A DNA stretch of 64,000 nucleotides, taken from the NCBI GenBank assembly GCA_964509295.1, contig CAZDWS010000013.1, forward strand, positions 1-64,000, in the 5' to 3' direction. Within the stretch, counting starts at the first letter, position 1. Each line of letters opens with the position of its first letter. The position numbers and the translations under genes are program-made. Below are positions 24,808-33,489 of this stretch, one piece after another. Source of the stretch: JBGSQR01 sp964509295. GTDB lineage: Bacteria; Desulfobacterota; Desulfuromonadia; Geobacterales; Pseudopelobacteraceae. The notes under the pieces are model-generated. The model searched no databases. It was not told the origin of the DNA and saw only the letters and a list, made by a program, of their open reading frames with translations.

Positions 24808-25392
24808 TTATAATTTTGAATCCGGCTGTTCCATGCCAGAGGACGTGGGCGGCGGCTGCGGCCCCATGGGCAAAGGTTTCGGCTGCTTCATACCGGGTGA
24901 TGTGGGGGGAGGTTGCGGCCCCATGGGTAAAGGCTTAGGCTGTACCATACCTGGTGAGGTTGGTGGCGGCTGAGGCCCCATAGGTAATGGTTTGGGCTGT
25001 TTCATGCTGGGCGGTGCCGGATCTTTCTGATCGCCACCCAGGTGCCCTTTTACTTCCGCCTGAAAAGCCAATGGCAGTGGTTTTTGCTGCGCCATGGCAG
25101 GGGCAGCCTTGGCCTGGCTGGCCGCTCTTAGGGCCTGTTGATTCAACTTTTGCGCCTTGCTGCGTTTTGACAGCCGGGGACGCTTTCTGGTACTTTCATC
25201 AGCTAACTGTTGTCGGCTGAGACGTTGTGCCGGGGTTCTTGATGTAACGGGTGCAATTGGCCTGGCAGGAATTCTGGAAGGATCGTCTGTGAAACCGATT
25301 ACTCCCTGATCACTGACCCATCGGTAAGTTTCTCCGGAGGCCGGGGAAAAAAGACCAAGTATCAGGAATATTACTAATGTGAGTTTCATATT
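24808..25392 (-). CDS. DUF4124 protein with Pro-rich 19-residue tandem repeats
   Basis: 194 codons from the ATG at 25392, twelve bases after GGAG. The first 20 residues are a signal peptide; then TYRWVSDQGVIGFTDD is the DUF4124 signature. After a Lys/Arg/Gln-rich linker the C-terminus holds three copies of a 19-residue unit MxQPKPLPMGPQPPPTSPG (57-nt DNA repeats). Copy number could vary by slippage. DUF4124 domains are periplasmic and of unknown function, often in signal-peptide proteins of Gram-negative bacteria. The single-gene unit runs head to head with the 25841 gene. Confidence 0.78.
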   Translation of the reverse strand, partial: NMKLTLVIFLILGLFSPASGETYRWVSDQGVIGFTDDPSRIPARPIAPVTSRTPAQRLSRQQLADESTRKRPRLSKRSKAQKLNQQALRAASQAKAAPAMAQQKPLPLAFQAEVKGHLGGDQKDPAPPSMKQPKPLPMGPQPPPTSPGMVQPKPLPMGPQPPPTSPGMKQPKPLPMGPQPPPTSSGMEQPDSKL

Positions 25393-25490
25393 AGGTTCTC
25401 CAGTAGTCCGGTTGATGCAAAAAAACGCCGGGCAGTAAAACACCCGGCAATTGCAGGAAGGAGGCACTTGAAGCGCCGTACCTTTATATA

Positions 25491-25506
25491 TACAACAACC
25501 ATGCCA
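25491..25506 (-). promoter_or_regulatory. Weak sigma-54-like promoter
   Basis: Minus strand TGGCATGGTTGTTGTA: -24 good, -12 TTGT instead of TTGC. The same TGGCATGGT start occurs at 20599. The next palindrome (25726) is about 230 bp upstream, further than usual. Confidence 0.35.
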
Positions 25507-25725
25507 GCGGCCAGCGTTCAAAGCACAATTGATAAGGATCTGTATTTATTCATTTATTCACCATAGAGCAGTTACAATGCAGACAAATTGCTCTTTGATG
25601 CCGCCGTATTTAACAAAACCGCCAAATATGGCGGCACAATGATCGCAGCAATATTTTGACGTATTACTGTCAACATTTCCCACCAATACCTGAGAAGTCG
25701 AGTTAACGCCGGATCAACGAAACTC

Positions 25726-25742
25726 CTGTCAAAACATGACAG
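25726..25742. promoter_or_regulatory. CTGTCA-N5-TGACAG palindrome
   Basis: Perfect six-base arms with a five-base spacer, between the divergent 25392 and 25841 genes. It matches the arms at 45589-45604. A reversed TTGAC-N8-GTCAA lies at 25656-25673. The site could serve either direction. Confidence 0.5.
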
Positions 25743-25763
25743 TCCTGCTTTGCATAAACAGGC

Positions 25764-25779
25764 TTGGTCGTAAAATTGC
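25764..25779 (+). promoter_or_regulatory. Sigma-54-like promoter
   Basis: TTGGTCGTAAAATTGC: GG at 25766-25767 and GC at 25778-25779 with correct spacing and TTGC intact, but -24 lacks the CAC. Sixty bases before the 25841 start. Confidence 0.45.
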
Positions 25780-25840
25780 ACTCCGTTACTTACGACAGTC
25801 CCGAAAATAAATATCACGGATTAAACGGAGTAAAATATAT

Positions 25841-26683
25841 ATGGTTTTTTTCAAGAGCATTCACAACATTGCCGTACTGATCGAATTCCTGGCCGGTGCC
25901 GGGCTGGCGATTTTTTTCCACCTGGTGCTGCACTCCCCCGAAACCGCCTACATAATCTTCGGTATCGGTATCCTGTTATCACTGGCAACATACCTATTGC
26001 GAGAGTCGCTGGACAAAACACGCCTGGAATTAATCGGCCAGTATGAGCAGGCCCATGAAGTCACCTTCGCCATTTCCAGGATTTCTGATCCGGAATGCCG
26101 CACCAGGGCAGAGGAGCTGCTATCAGGCATTAAAGGAACGATTGTGCAGCTGCAGCAGGGCTATATTCCTTTGGATCAAACTGAATTTTATCTGGAAGGC
26201 GCCAAATGCGCTGACCTGGCAAGCAAGCGGGTCAAGACGGTTGACCCCATCTCCAATGGCTGGCACAACCGGGGTACACTGGTCAATTATTACCAGTCCA
26301 ATTTGCGGGCCGTGGAACGGGGCGTAAAAGTGACGAAAGTATTTGTTATGAACCGTAATGAGCTGGAACAACCGGATACGCAAAAAATTCTCTGCGCCCA
26401 GCATCGGGATGGTATTGAGGTGCGGATTGCATTTAGCGAAGAGCTGCCGAGCGTCAGTAAAACGAGTGAAAGCGACATCAACAGTTCCTTTGATTTTGCC
26501 ATCTACGACGACAAAATTGCCACGGAGGTTTTTTCAAAAAGCGGAACCTATTTCGGTAGAAAAACCGGTCAGGCGGTCAATGTGGAAAAGCTTCTCAAGC
26601 TATACGAGCTGATAGAGCATAGCTCAAATATCATCGCCATCGAAAATGATCGCATAGTTATCGCTTCCGATTCCAACATCTAG
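25841..26683 (+). CDS. Membrane protein with cytosolic domain, PLD-like fold suspected
   Basis: 280 codons. Two N-terminal membrane segments (residues about 9-30 and 35-52) are followed by a soluble domain. The motifs NRGTLVNYYQSNLRAVERGVKVTKVFVMNRNEL and SFDFAIYDDKIATEVF (within residues 140-235) recall the phospholipase-D-like fold used as a partner or sensor domain, but no HKD catalytic motif is visible. It is probably a membrane sensor or scaffold. It lies 73 bases upstream of the CheB/CheR fusion in the same direction and may share its message. Function unknown. Confidence 0.65.
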   Translation: MVFFKSIHNIAVLIEFLAGAGLAIFFHLVLHSPETAYIIFGIGILLSLATYLLRESLDKTRLELIGQYEQAHEVTFAISRISDPECRTRAEELLSGIKGTIVQLQQGYIPLDQTEFYLEGAKCADLASKRVKTVDPISNGWHNRGTLVNYYQSNLRAVERGVKVTKVFVMNRNELEQPDTQKILCAQHRDGIEVRIAFSEELPSVSKTSESDINSSFDFAIYDDKIATEVFSKSGTYFGRKTGQAVNVEKLLKLYELIEHSSNIIAIENDRIVIASDSNI

Positions 26684-26756
26684 TTATTCATAAGTTGTTT
26701 AATTTTTTCGCAAAAATACATTAGTTTATTTATTAAATCACTGATATCCTGAAAAA

Positions 26757-29390
26757 ATGACAAAACAAGATAACCATCCAATAATTCAGAATAAATCTGT
26801 TGAGGCCCTTGCAGTTAATTCAAAGGGCAAACGGGAAAAAAACATTTTTCCGATTGTGGGTATCGGTGCATCAGCAGGCGGGCTTGAGGCGCTGGAGCAA
26901 TTTCTTGGTCATGTACCGGAGTCCAGCGGCATGGCCTTTGTTATTGTGCAGCATCTGGACCCGACCCATAAGGGAATCATGCCGGAACTACTGCAACGTG
27001 CCACCACCATGGAGGTTGTGCAGGTCAAGGATCGCATGCCGGTCAAACCAAACGGCGTCTATGTGATCCCGCCCAACAGGGATATGTCCATCCTGCATGG
27101 AGTTCTGCACCTGTTTGAGCCGACGGAGAAACGTGGTTTGCGCCTGCCAATCGATTTTTTTCTGAATTCCCTTGCTGAAGACCGCTTACATAACAGCATC
27201 GGAGTAATTCTGTCCGGCATGGGCTCGGATGGCACGGCAGGTTTAAGGGCCATCAAGGAAAAATCGGGCCTGGGGCTGGCCCAGGAACCTGGTTCGGCCA
27301 AGTTTGACAGCATGCCGCGCAGCGCCATAATTGCCGGCCTGGCCGATATTGTTGCCCCGGCAGAGGAACTGCCCGGAAAGATCATTGAATACCTTAAACA
27401 TACTATTGTTATCCCCAAATCAGAGATTCATCTGGAAGAAAAAGACCAGAGCGCCCTGGAAAAGGTACTGATCCTGCTGCGTTCCAAGACCGGCCATGAC
27501 TTTTCCCTTTACAAGAAAAATACGGTCTACCGTCGCATTGAACGACGTATGGGCATTCACCAGCTCAACAGAATTGCCACCTATGTCCGCTACCTCCAGG
27601 AAAACCCCCAGGAAGTTGAATTGCTTTTCAAAGAACTGCTGATCGGTGTGACCAGTTTTTTCCGCGATCCGGCGGCCTGGGAGCAAATACGTGAAGAAGT
27701 TTTACCGCAACTGCTGGAGGGACGACCGACCGGCGGTGTACTCAGGGCCTGGTCAACAGGCTGTTCCACCGGAGAAGAGGCCTATTCTCTGGCCATCATA
27801 TTTAAAGAAGCCCTGGAAAAGATCAAGTCCACAGAGAATTTCAGACTACAGATTTTTGCCACCGACCTGGACCGCGATGCCATTGACAAGGCCCGGCAAG
27901 GGTTCTACCCCTCCAGTATAGTTGCTGACATTTCTACGGAGCGGCTGCAGCGCTTCTTCATCAAGGAAGAAAACGGCTACCGGGTCGGAAAAGAAATCCG
28001 TGAGATGGTGACCTTCGCCACACAAAATGTCATCATGGACCCGCCATTTACCAAACTGGACATCCTGATCTGCCGCAACCTGCTGATTTATCTGACCCCG
28101 GAGCTGCAGAAAAAACTTATGCCGCTCTTTCACTACAGCCTTAATCATGATGGTGTCCTGTTTCTGGGCAGCGCCGAGACGATCAGCTCTTTCACCGATC
28201 TCTTTGCACCCCTGAATATCAAATCAAGACTATTCAAACGCCGTGAATCACTGATGACAACAGAACTGTTGTCGTTTCCGCCCACTTTTGTTCCAGCCCA
28301 GCCGGGAATTTATAAGGAGTTAATAATGTCTAACCCTGTAGTTAATCTTCAGACACTTGCTGATCAACTGCTGCTGCAGCATTTTTCACCCCCTGCCGTA
28401 ATTGTCAGCGATAAGGGAGATATCCTTTATATCAGCGGTCGGACCGGTAAATACCTGGAACCGGCAGCCGGTAAAGCCAACTGGAACATTTTTGCCATGG
28501 CCCGGGAAGGTCTCCGCTTTGATCTGGGCAGCGCTTTTCAGAAAGCGATCAGGCAAAAAGGACCCATCTCCATCAAGGGACTCAAAGTCGGCAGCAACGG
28601 CAGCACACAATGCGTTGACATAACTGTTCAGGTAATTGAAGAACCGGAAGCCATGAAAGGTATGGTGATGATCGTTTTTTACGATGTAGCCGTACCGGTT
28701 GAAAAAAAAGTTTCCCGTCGTTCCAAAGGTGATTCAATTGACAGTGCCAGAAAAACTGAGTTGGAACAGGAACTGCAAAAGCTGCACGAGGCGCTGCAGA
28801 CTACCCGCGAAGAGATGCAATCGTCTCAGGAAGAACTCAAATCCACAAATGAAGAGCTGCAGTCCACCAACGAAGAGCTGCAGTCCACCAATGAAGAGCT
28901 GACCACATCACGGGAAGAGATGCAGTCCCTGAACGAAGAGCTGCAAACTGTCAATGCGGAACAACAGTCCAAGATGGACGAGCTTTCGCGGGTCAACGAC
29001 GACATGAGAAACCTGCTCAACAGTACGGAAATTATCACTGTTTTCCTGGATAATCAGCTTCATATCCGACGATTCACAAACGGTACAGACAAACTGTTCA
29101 AACTGTTACCGGGCGATGTGGGGCGACCGCTTTCAGATATCACCAACGATCTGCTCTATCCAGCCATGAGCGACGAAGCACATGAAGTATTGCGTACACT
29201 GGTCTTTTCGGAAAAACAGATCACAACCACTGACGGACGCTGGTTCTCGGTGCGCATCATGCCTTACCGCACCATGGAGGATTCCATCGGTGGACTGGTG
29301 ATCACTTTTACCAATATAACTGCTGCCAAGGCTCTGGAAGCCGAACTTCGGGCAGAGATTGAAAAGCTGAAGTCAGCTTTGTCCAAATAG
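26757..29390 (+). CDS. CheB-CheR-PAS fusion protein
   Basis: 877 codons; no clear ribosome site. CheB methylesterase domain (about 30-220; catalytic serine in GIGASAGG, histidine in VQHLDP, GMGSDGTAG), CheR N-terminal and SAM-dependent methyltransferase domains (about 235-490; STGCSTGEEAYSLA, LLIYL), a PAS-like region, then a long coiled coil with ELQSTNEELQ repeats (about 665-760) and a C-terminal PAS domain (about 770-865). Such fusions lack chemoreceptors nearby and usually work in stress or light signalling with hybrid kinases. The kinase and response regulators follow at 29548-35985. There is no CheB receiver domain, so esterase control must differ from standard CheB. Confidence 0.92.
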   Translation: MTKQDNHPIIQNKSVEALAVNSKGKREKNIFPIVGIGASAGGLEALEQFLGHVPESSGMAFVIVQHLDPTHKGIMPELLQRATTMEVVQVKDRMPVKPNGVYVIPPNRDMSILHGVLHLFEPTEKRGLRLPIDFFLNSLAEDRLHNSIGVILSGMGSDGTAGLRAIKEKSGLGLAQEPGSAKFDSMPRSAIIAGLADIVAPAEELPGKIIEYLKHTIVIPKSEIHLEEKDQSALEKVLILLRSKTGHDFSLYKKNTVYRRIERRMGIHQLNRIATYVRYLQENPQEVELLFKELLIGVTSFFRDPAAWEQIREEVLPQLLEGRPTGGVLRAWSTGCSTGEEAYSLAIIFKEALEKIKSTENFRLQIFATDLDRDAIDKARQGFYPSSIVADISTERLQRFFIKEENGYRVGKEIREMVTFATQNVIMDPPFTKLDILICRNLLIYLTPELQKKLMPLFHYSLNHDGVLFLGSAETISSFTDLFAPLNIKSRLFKRRESLMTTELLSFPPTFVPAQPGIYKELIMSNPVVNLQTLADQLLLQHFSPPAVIVSDKGDILYISGRTGKYLEPAAGKANWNIFAMAREGLRFDLGSAFQKAIRQKGPISIKGLKVGSNGSTQCVDITVQVIEEPEAMKGMVMIVFYDVAVPVEKKVSRRSKGDSIDSARKTELEQELQKLHEALQTTREEMQSSQEELKSTNEELQSTNEELQSTNEELTTSREEMQSLNEELQTVNAEQQSKMDELSRVNDDMRNLLNSTEIITVFLDNQLHIRRFTNGTDKLFKLLPGDVGRPLSDITNDLLYPAMSDEAHEVLRTLVFSEKQITTTDGRWFSVRIMPYRTMEDSIGGLVITFTNITAAKALEAELRAEIEKLKSALSK

Positions 29391-29407
29391 CTTACATGTC
29401 ATTCTAT

Positions 29408-29482
29408 CCCCCCTCCCAACCTCCCCCCGCTGGTGGGAGGAGAAAAATTCCCACCCCCAGCGGGGGAGGGTTAGGGAGGGGG
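29408..29482. repeat. C/G-rich intergenic inverted repeats
   Basis: CCCCTCCCAACCTCCCCCC...CCAGCGGGGGAGGGTTAGGG: the arms pair around TGGTGGGAGG/TTCCCACCC. Similar to repeats at 12865 and 15110. It separates the CheB/CheR gene from the kinase gene. Confidence 0.65.
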
Positions 29483-29547
29483 CATAATTGAAGTTCACCT
29501 AACAGTCTGCAGTCTTCAGCCTGACTACCTGACTAAAAGGAACCTGA

Positions 29548-31815
29548 ATGGGAATTACCAGAGTAAAGAGCAAGTTACCGGCAGGCTCCAAAGCGATAAA
29601 AACAGATGACATAAAAACAACTGTCAAGACAGCTAAGGCACTTCCGCCACCTCTTAATAAAGAGGACAGAAAGTCTGACCGGGAATATGAAATTTACCGG
29701 TTGGAACTGGAGGAGCAGAACAGCGAATTGCACCGAGTACAGTCAGAACTTGAATCACAGCAGATTGAACTGGAGCTGCAGAACGTGGAACTGCGGATGA
29801 CCCAGGAGCAGCTTGAAATATCCCGCAACAAATACGCAGAACTCTACGACTTTGCGCCGGTCGGCTATTTTACTTTTGACACTGAAGGAATAATCCATGA
29901 GGTAAATCTGACCGGCGCCCAACTGTTTGGTATCGTCAGGAGTCAGCTGACAAACAGATCCTTTAGCACTTTGATTGCCGACGCAGACGACAGGGTTATT
30001 TTCAGCAATCACCTGAAGTCGGTTATGCAGCAAAAGGTCATGCAGCGCTGCGAAGTCAAGCTGACCGGTAAAAACGGTACTATAATTTATGGTCAGCTGC
30101 AGAGTGTGCTGGTTGACACAAACAAACCAAATCATAAATACATCCTCTCCTCACTGGTTGACGGCACCCTGGGCAAACATCTGGAAACTGAAATACAGAT
30201 AGCAAGGGAATACGCTGAAAACATAGTTGATACGGTCCATAAGCCGTTGGTCGTGCTTGATTCCGACCTGAAAATACTGACCGCCAACCCCAGTTTCTAC
30301 GACACATTTCTGGTAACACCAGAAGAAACCATCGGCAACTTCATCTACGATCTGGGCAACAGGCAGTGGGATATTCCCAAACTGCGGGTACTTCTGGAAG
30401 ATATTTTGCCAAAAGAGACCGTCTTTAACGGCTATGAAGTGGAACATGATTTTCAGGGCATCGGCCATAAAATCATTCTTCTCAACGCCCGGGAAATCCT
30501 CAGGAATGACATTGGCTCACACATTATCCTGCTGGCAATGGAAGACATTACGGAACGTAAACAGATTGAGTCAGAACGATCATTGCTGGATCAGGAGCTG
30601 CAGGACAAGAACGTGGAACTGGAACGTGCCAGGTTCGTGGCTGAAAAAGCCAACCTGGCAAAATCGGATTTTCTTTCCAGCATGAGCCATGAGCTACGAA
30701 CACCGCTCAGTGCAATTCTCGGTTTTGCCCAGATGATGGAATCAGGAAAACCGCAGCCAACCGCGACTCAAAAACGGAGTATCGAACAGATTCTTAAGGC
30801 CGGCTGGTACCTGTTGGAATTGATCAACGAAATTCTCGACCTGGCCCAGATCGAATCCGGAAAACTGGCCCTATCGCTGGAACCGGTATCACTGGCGGAA
30901 GTTCTGCACGAATGCCAGGCCATGATAGAACCTCAGGCTAAAAAACGTTTCATCAGTCTGGCCTTTGCGCATTTGGAAGAACCCTGCATCATTCTGGCTG
31001 ACCGAACGAGGGTTAAACAGGTATTGATCAATCTGCTTTCCAATGCGATTAAATATAACAAATCGGGCGGAACGGTTACGGTTGAGACCACCCGGAATCA
31101 AAACGATTCTATACGTATCAGTATCCACGATACGGGTGAAGGATTGGCTCCGGAACAGTTGGCCCAGCTTTTCCAGCCATTCAACCGTCTGGGGAAGGAA
31201 GCCAGCGGCGAAGAGGGCACCGGCATCGGTTTAGTAGTTTCCAAACGTCTGGTGGAATGGATGGGAGGTGTCATCGGCTTTGAAAGCAAGGTCGGTAAGG
31301 GTAGTATTTTCTGGATTGAACTGAACCTGACCACTGCATCACAGAGCGGTTCCTATGAAACTGAGAATACAAAGACTGTCACGGACAAAAACATCCAGGA
31401 TTTACAGATGCAGACATTGCTGTATGTTGAAGACAATCCGGCCAACCTGATGCTGGTGGAAGACATCATCGAACGCAGGCCTGACATCCGCCTGCTGAGT
31501 GCCGGAGACGGTTATAGCGGCATAGAACTTGCCAGAGAATTTCTGCCGGATGTGATCCTGATGGATATCAACCTGCCCGGTATCAGTGGGATCGACGCGT
31601 TGAAAATACTGGCTGCAGATCAGACGACCTCACACATCCCGGTAATTGCGCTCAGTGCGAACGCCATGTCCCGTGACATTGAAAAAGGCCTGGAAGCCGG
31701 ATTTTTCCGGTATCTGACCAAACCGATCAAGATCAACGAATTTATGTCGACTCTGGACGAGGCGATGAAATTTGCAAGGCTGGACGCTGCTCGCGCAGCA
31801 AAGGAACAAGCATGA
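29548..31815 (+). CDS. Hybrid histidine kinase (PAS-PAS-HisKA-HATPase-REC)
   Basis: 755 codons, AAGGA upstream. No membrane segments, so a cytosolic sensor. A coiled coil (about 45-95) leads into a PAS domain with the signature YDFAPVGYFTF, which recurs in the activator at 33490; a second PAS (about 225-345), HisKA with phospho-acceptor H381 (MSHELRTP), HATPase (NLLSNAIKYN, GTGIGLVVSKR) and a C-terminal receiver with D673 (LMDINLPG). Its stop overlaps the start of the next gene (ATGA), so kinase and REC-activator are translationally coupled. It likely phosphorylates its own receiver and D62 of the downstream activator. Confidence 0.93.
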   Translation: MGITRVKSKLPAGSKAIKTDDIKTTVKTAKALPPPLNKEDRKSDREYEIYRLELEEQNSELHRVQSELESQQIELELQNVELRMTQEQLEISRNKYAELYDFAPVGYFTFDTEGIIHEVNLTGAQLFGIVRSQLTNRSFSTLIADADDRVIFSNHLKSVMQQKVMQRCEVKLTGKNGTIIYGQLQSVLVDTNKPNHKYILSSLVDGTLGKHLETEIQIAREYAENIVDTVHKPLVVLDSDLKILTANPSFYDTFLVTPEETIGNFIYDLGNRQWDIPKLRVLLEDILPKETVFNGYEVEHDFQGIGHKIILLNAREILRNDIGSHIILLAMEDITERKQIESERSLLDQELQDKNVELERARFVAEKANLAKSDFLSSMSHELRTPLSAILGFAQMMESGKPQPTATQKRSIEQILKAGWYLLELINEILDLAQIESGKLALSLEPVSLAEVLHECQAMIEPQAKKRFISLAFAHLEEPCIILADRTRVKQVLINLLSNAIKYNKSGGTVTVETTRNQNDSIRISIHDTGEGLAPEQLAQLFQPFNRLGKEASGEEGTGIGLVVSKRLVEWMGGVIGFESKVGKGSIFWIELNLTTASQSGSYETENTKTVTDKNIQDLQMQTLLYVEDNPANLMLVEDIIERRPDIRLLSAGDGYSGIELAREFLPDVILMDINLPGISGIDALKILAADQTTSHIPVIALSANAMSRDIEKGLEAGFFRYLTKPIKINEFMSTLDEAMKFARLDAARAAKEQA

Positions 31816-33365
31816 TGCTTACCGAGTCTGAAATTCTTAATGCCCGTATCCTGATTGTTGATGATCAGGAGTCCAACATCAGTCTGTTTGAACAATTACT
31901 GGGTGAAGCCGGCTACATTCATGTCACTTCCACCAGATGCCCGCAGGAGGTCTGCTCACTGCACAGTACAAACCAGTACGACCTGATCCTGCTGGACCTG
32001 CACATGCCGGACATGGATGGATTTGAGGTTATGGAAGCCCTCAAGGCAAACGATCTGGATGCTTATCTTCCGGTGATAGTGTTGACCGCCGAACCGGACC
32101 ACAAGCTTCGTTCCCTTAAAGCGGGCGCCAAAGATTTCATCAGTATACCGTTTGATATTGTTGAAGTCAGGACTCGCATTCACAACATGCTGGAAGTCAG
32201 GCTGCTGTACAAAAAAATACTTAATTTCAATAAAATTCTGGAACAAACCGTCGATGAGCGAACCAAAGAACTGACCAGCTCGAACCTGCAACTAACACAG
32301 GAAATAGGTGAACGTAAAAAAGCCGAAAAGTCCCTTCATGTGGCTTATGATGAGATCAAACACCTGAAAGACCGGCTTCAGGCCGAAAATGTATATCTGC
32401 AGCAGGAAGTTGACCAGCAGTACAATTTCGGTGAGATCATCGGAAACAGCACCGCGCTCTCGCAGGTTTTTACCCAGGTCGAACAGGTAGCCCCCATGAA
32501 TGCAACTGTCCTGCTGCTGGGTGAAACCGGCACCGGTAAAGGGGTTGTGGCGCGGGCCATACACAGCAGAAGTACCCGCAAAAACCGCCCACTGATAACC
32601 GTCAACTGCACCACGCTCCCTGCAGCACTGATTGAAAGTGAGCTATTCGGCCGGGAGAGAGGCGCCTACACCGGGTCGGATGTGCGACAAATCGGACGTT
32701 TTGAGCTGGCTGACGGCGGCACAATTTTTCTTGATGAAATCGGCGACATGCCCCTGGATCTGCAATGCAAATTGCTGCGGGTCATACAGGACGGGGAGTT
32801 TGAACGTCTTGGCAGCCCTCGTACAATCAAGGTCGATGTCAGGATCATAGCAGCCACCAACCGCAATCTAGAAGAGGAAATCAAAAACGGCCGATTCCGG
32901 GAAGACCTATTTTATCGATTGAATGTTTTTCCCATCACAATGCCGTCACTCAGACAGCGCAAGGAAGATATCGGGCTGCTGGTCAATCATTTTGTTGACA
33001 AATTCAACAAGAAAATCGGCAAGAAAATCGATAATGTTTCTTCAAACACTTTGAATACCCTGCAACAATACCACTGGCCCGGCAATGTGCGGGAACTGGA
33101 AAGCGTGATCGAGCGGGCTGTTATTATCAGCCAGGGCAACTCACTACAGGTCCTGGATCGTTTCGATACGCCTCACAAACAGGAAGAAGTACAGGCGGGA
33201 CAAGAGGTAATGGCCCTGTGCGAACTGGAGCACGACCATATTCTGCAGGTTTTGAAAAAAACCGGTTGGCGGATAGAGGGCAATAATGGAGCTGCCCTGC
33301 TGCTTGGTCTCAACGCCAGCACACTTCGGGCCCGGATGCGTAAATTTGGCATAACACGTAATTAG
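31812..33365 (+). CDS. Sigma-54 response regulator (REC-AAA-Fis) with GAYTGS loop
   Basis: 517 codons. Receiver domain (1-125) with phospho-acceptor D62 (LLDLHMPD), a coiled coil (about 140-200), AAA+ sigma-54 activation domain (about 210-435; Walker A GETGTGKG, Walker B GGTIFLDEIGD, R-finger FREDLFYRLNVFP) and a C-terminal Fis-type helix-turn-helix (GLNASTLRARMRKFGI). The sigma-54 contact loop reads GAYTGS (residues 284-289) instead of GAFTGA; the Phe-to-Tyr change is known in active members, the final Ala-to-Ser is rarer. Together with the kinase upstream it forms a two-component pair. Its Fis domain is nearly identical to that of the 33490 activator, so both may bind the palindromes near this window's -24/-12 promoters. 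Confidence 0.93.
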   Translation: MMLTESEILNARILIVDDQESNISLFEQLLGEAGYIHVTSTRCPQEVCSLHSTNQYDLILLDLHMPDMDGFEVMEALKANDLDAYLPVIVLTAEPDHKLRSLKAGAKDFISIPFDIVEVRTRIHNMLEVRLLYKKILNFNKILEQTVDERTKELTSSNLQLTQEIGERKKAEKSLHVAYDEIKHLKDRLQAENVYLQQEVDQQYNFGEIIGNSTALSQVFTQVEQVAPMNATVLLLGETGTGKGVVARAIHSRSTRKNRPLITVNCTTLPAALIESELFGRERGAYTGSDVRQIGRFELADGGTIFLDEIGDMPLDLQCKLLRVIQDGEFERLGSPRTIKVDVRIIAATNRNLEEEIKNGRFREDLFYRLNVFPITMPSLRQRKEDIGLLVNHFVDKFNKKIGKKIDNVSSNTLNTLQQYHWPGNVRELESVIERAVIISQGNSLQVLDRFDTPHKQEEVQAGQEVMALCELEHDHILQVLKKTGWRIEGNNGAALLLGLNASTLRARMRKFGITRN

Positions 33366-33428
33366 TAAGTTAAAAGTTAACGCACGTATCCTGTTTATCA
33401 GGGCTAAACCTGTTTAACATTTGTACTA

Positions 33429-33457
33429 TTGTCGTTTTCACCACACAAGATTATAAT
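33429..33457 (+). promoter_or_regulatory. Sigma-70 promoter of the PAS activator
   Basis: TTGTCG, 17-base spacer, TATAAT. A perfect -10 with the expected spacing, 33 bases before the start of the 33490 gene, so this activator is probably made without its own class of promoter. Confidence 0.65.
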
Positions 33458-33489
33458 ATACCCACATTTTTTGACCTAGAGGTTCAGAA

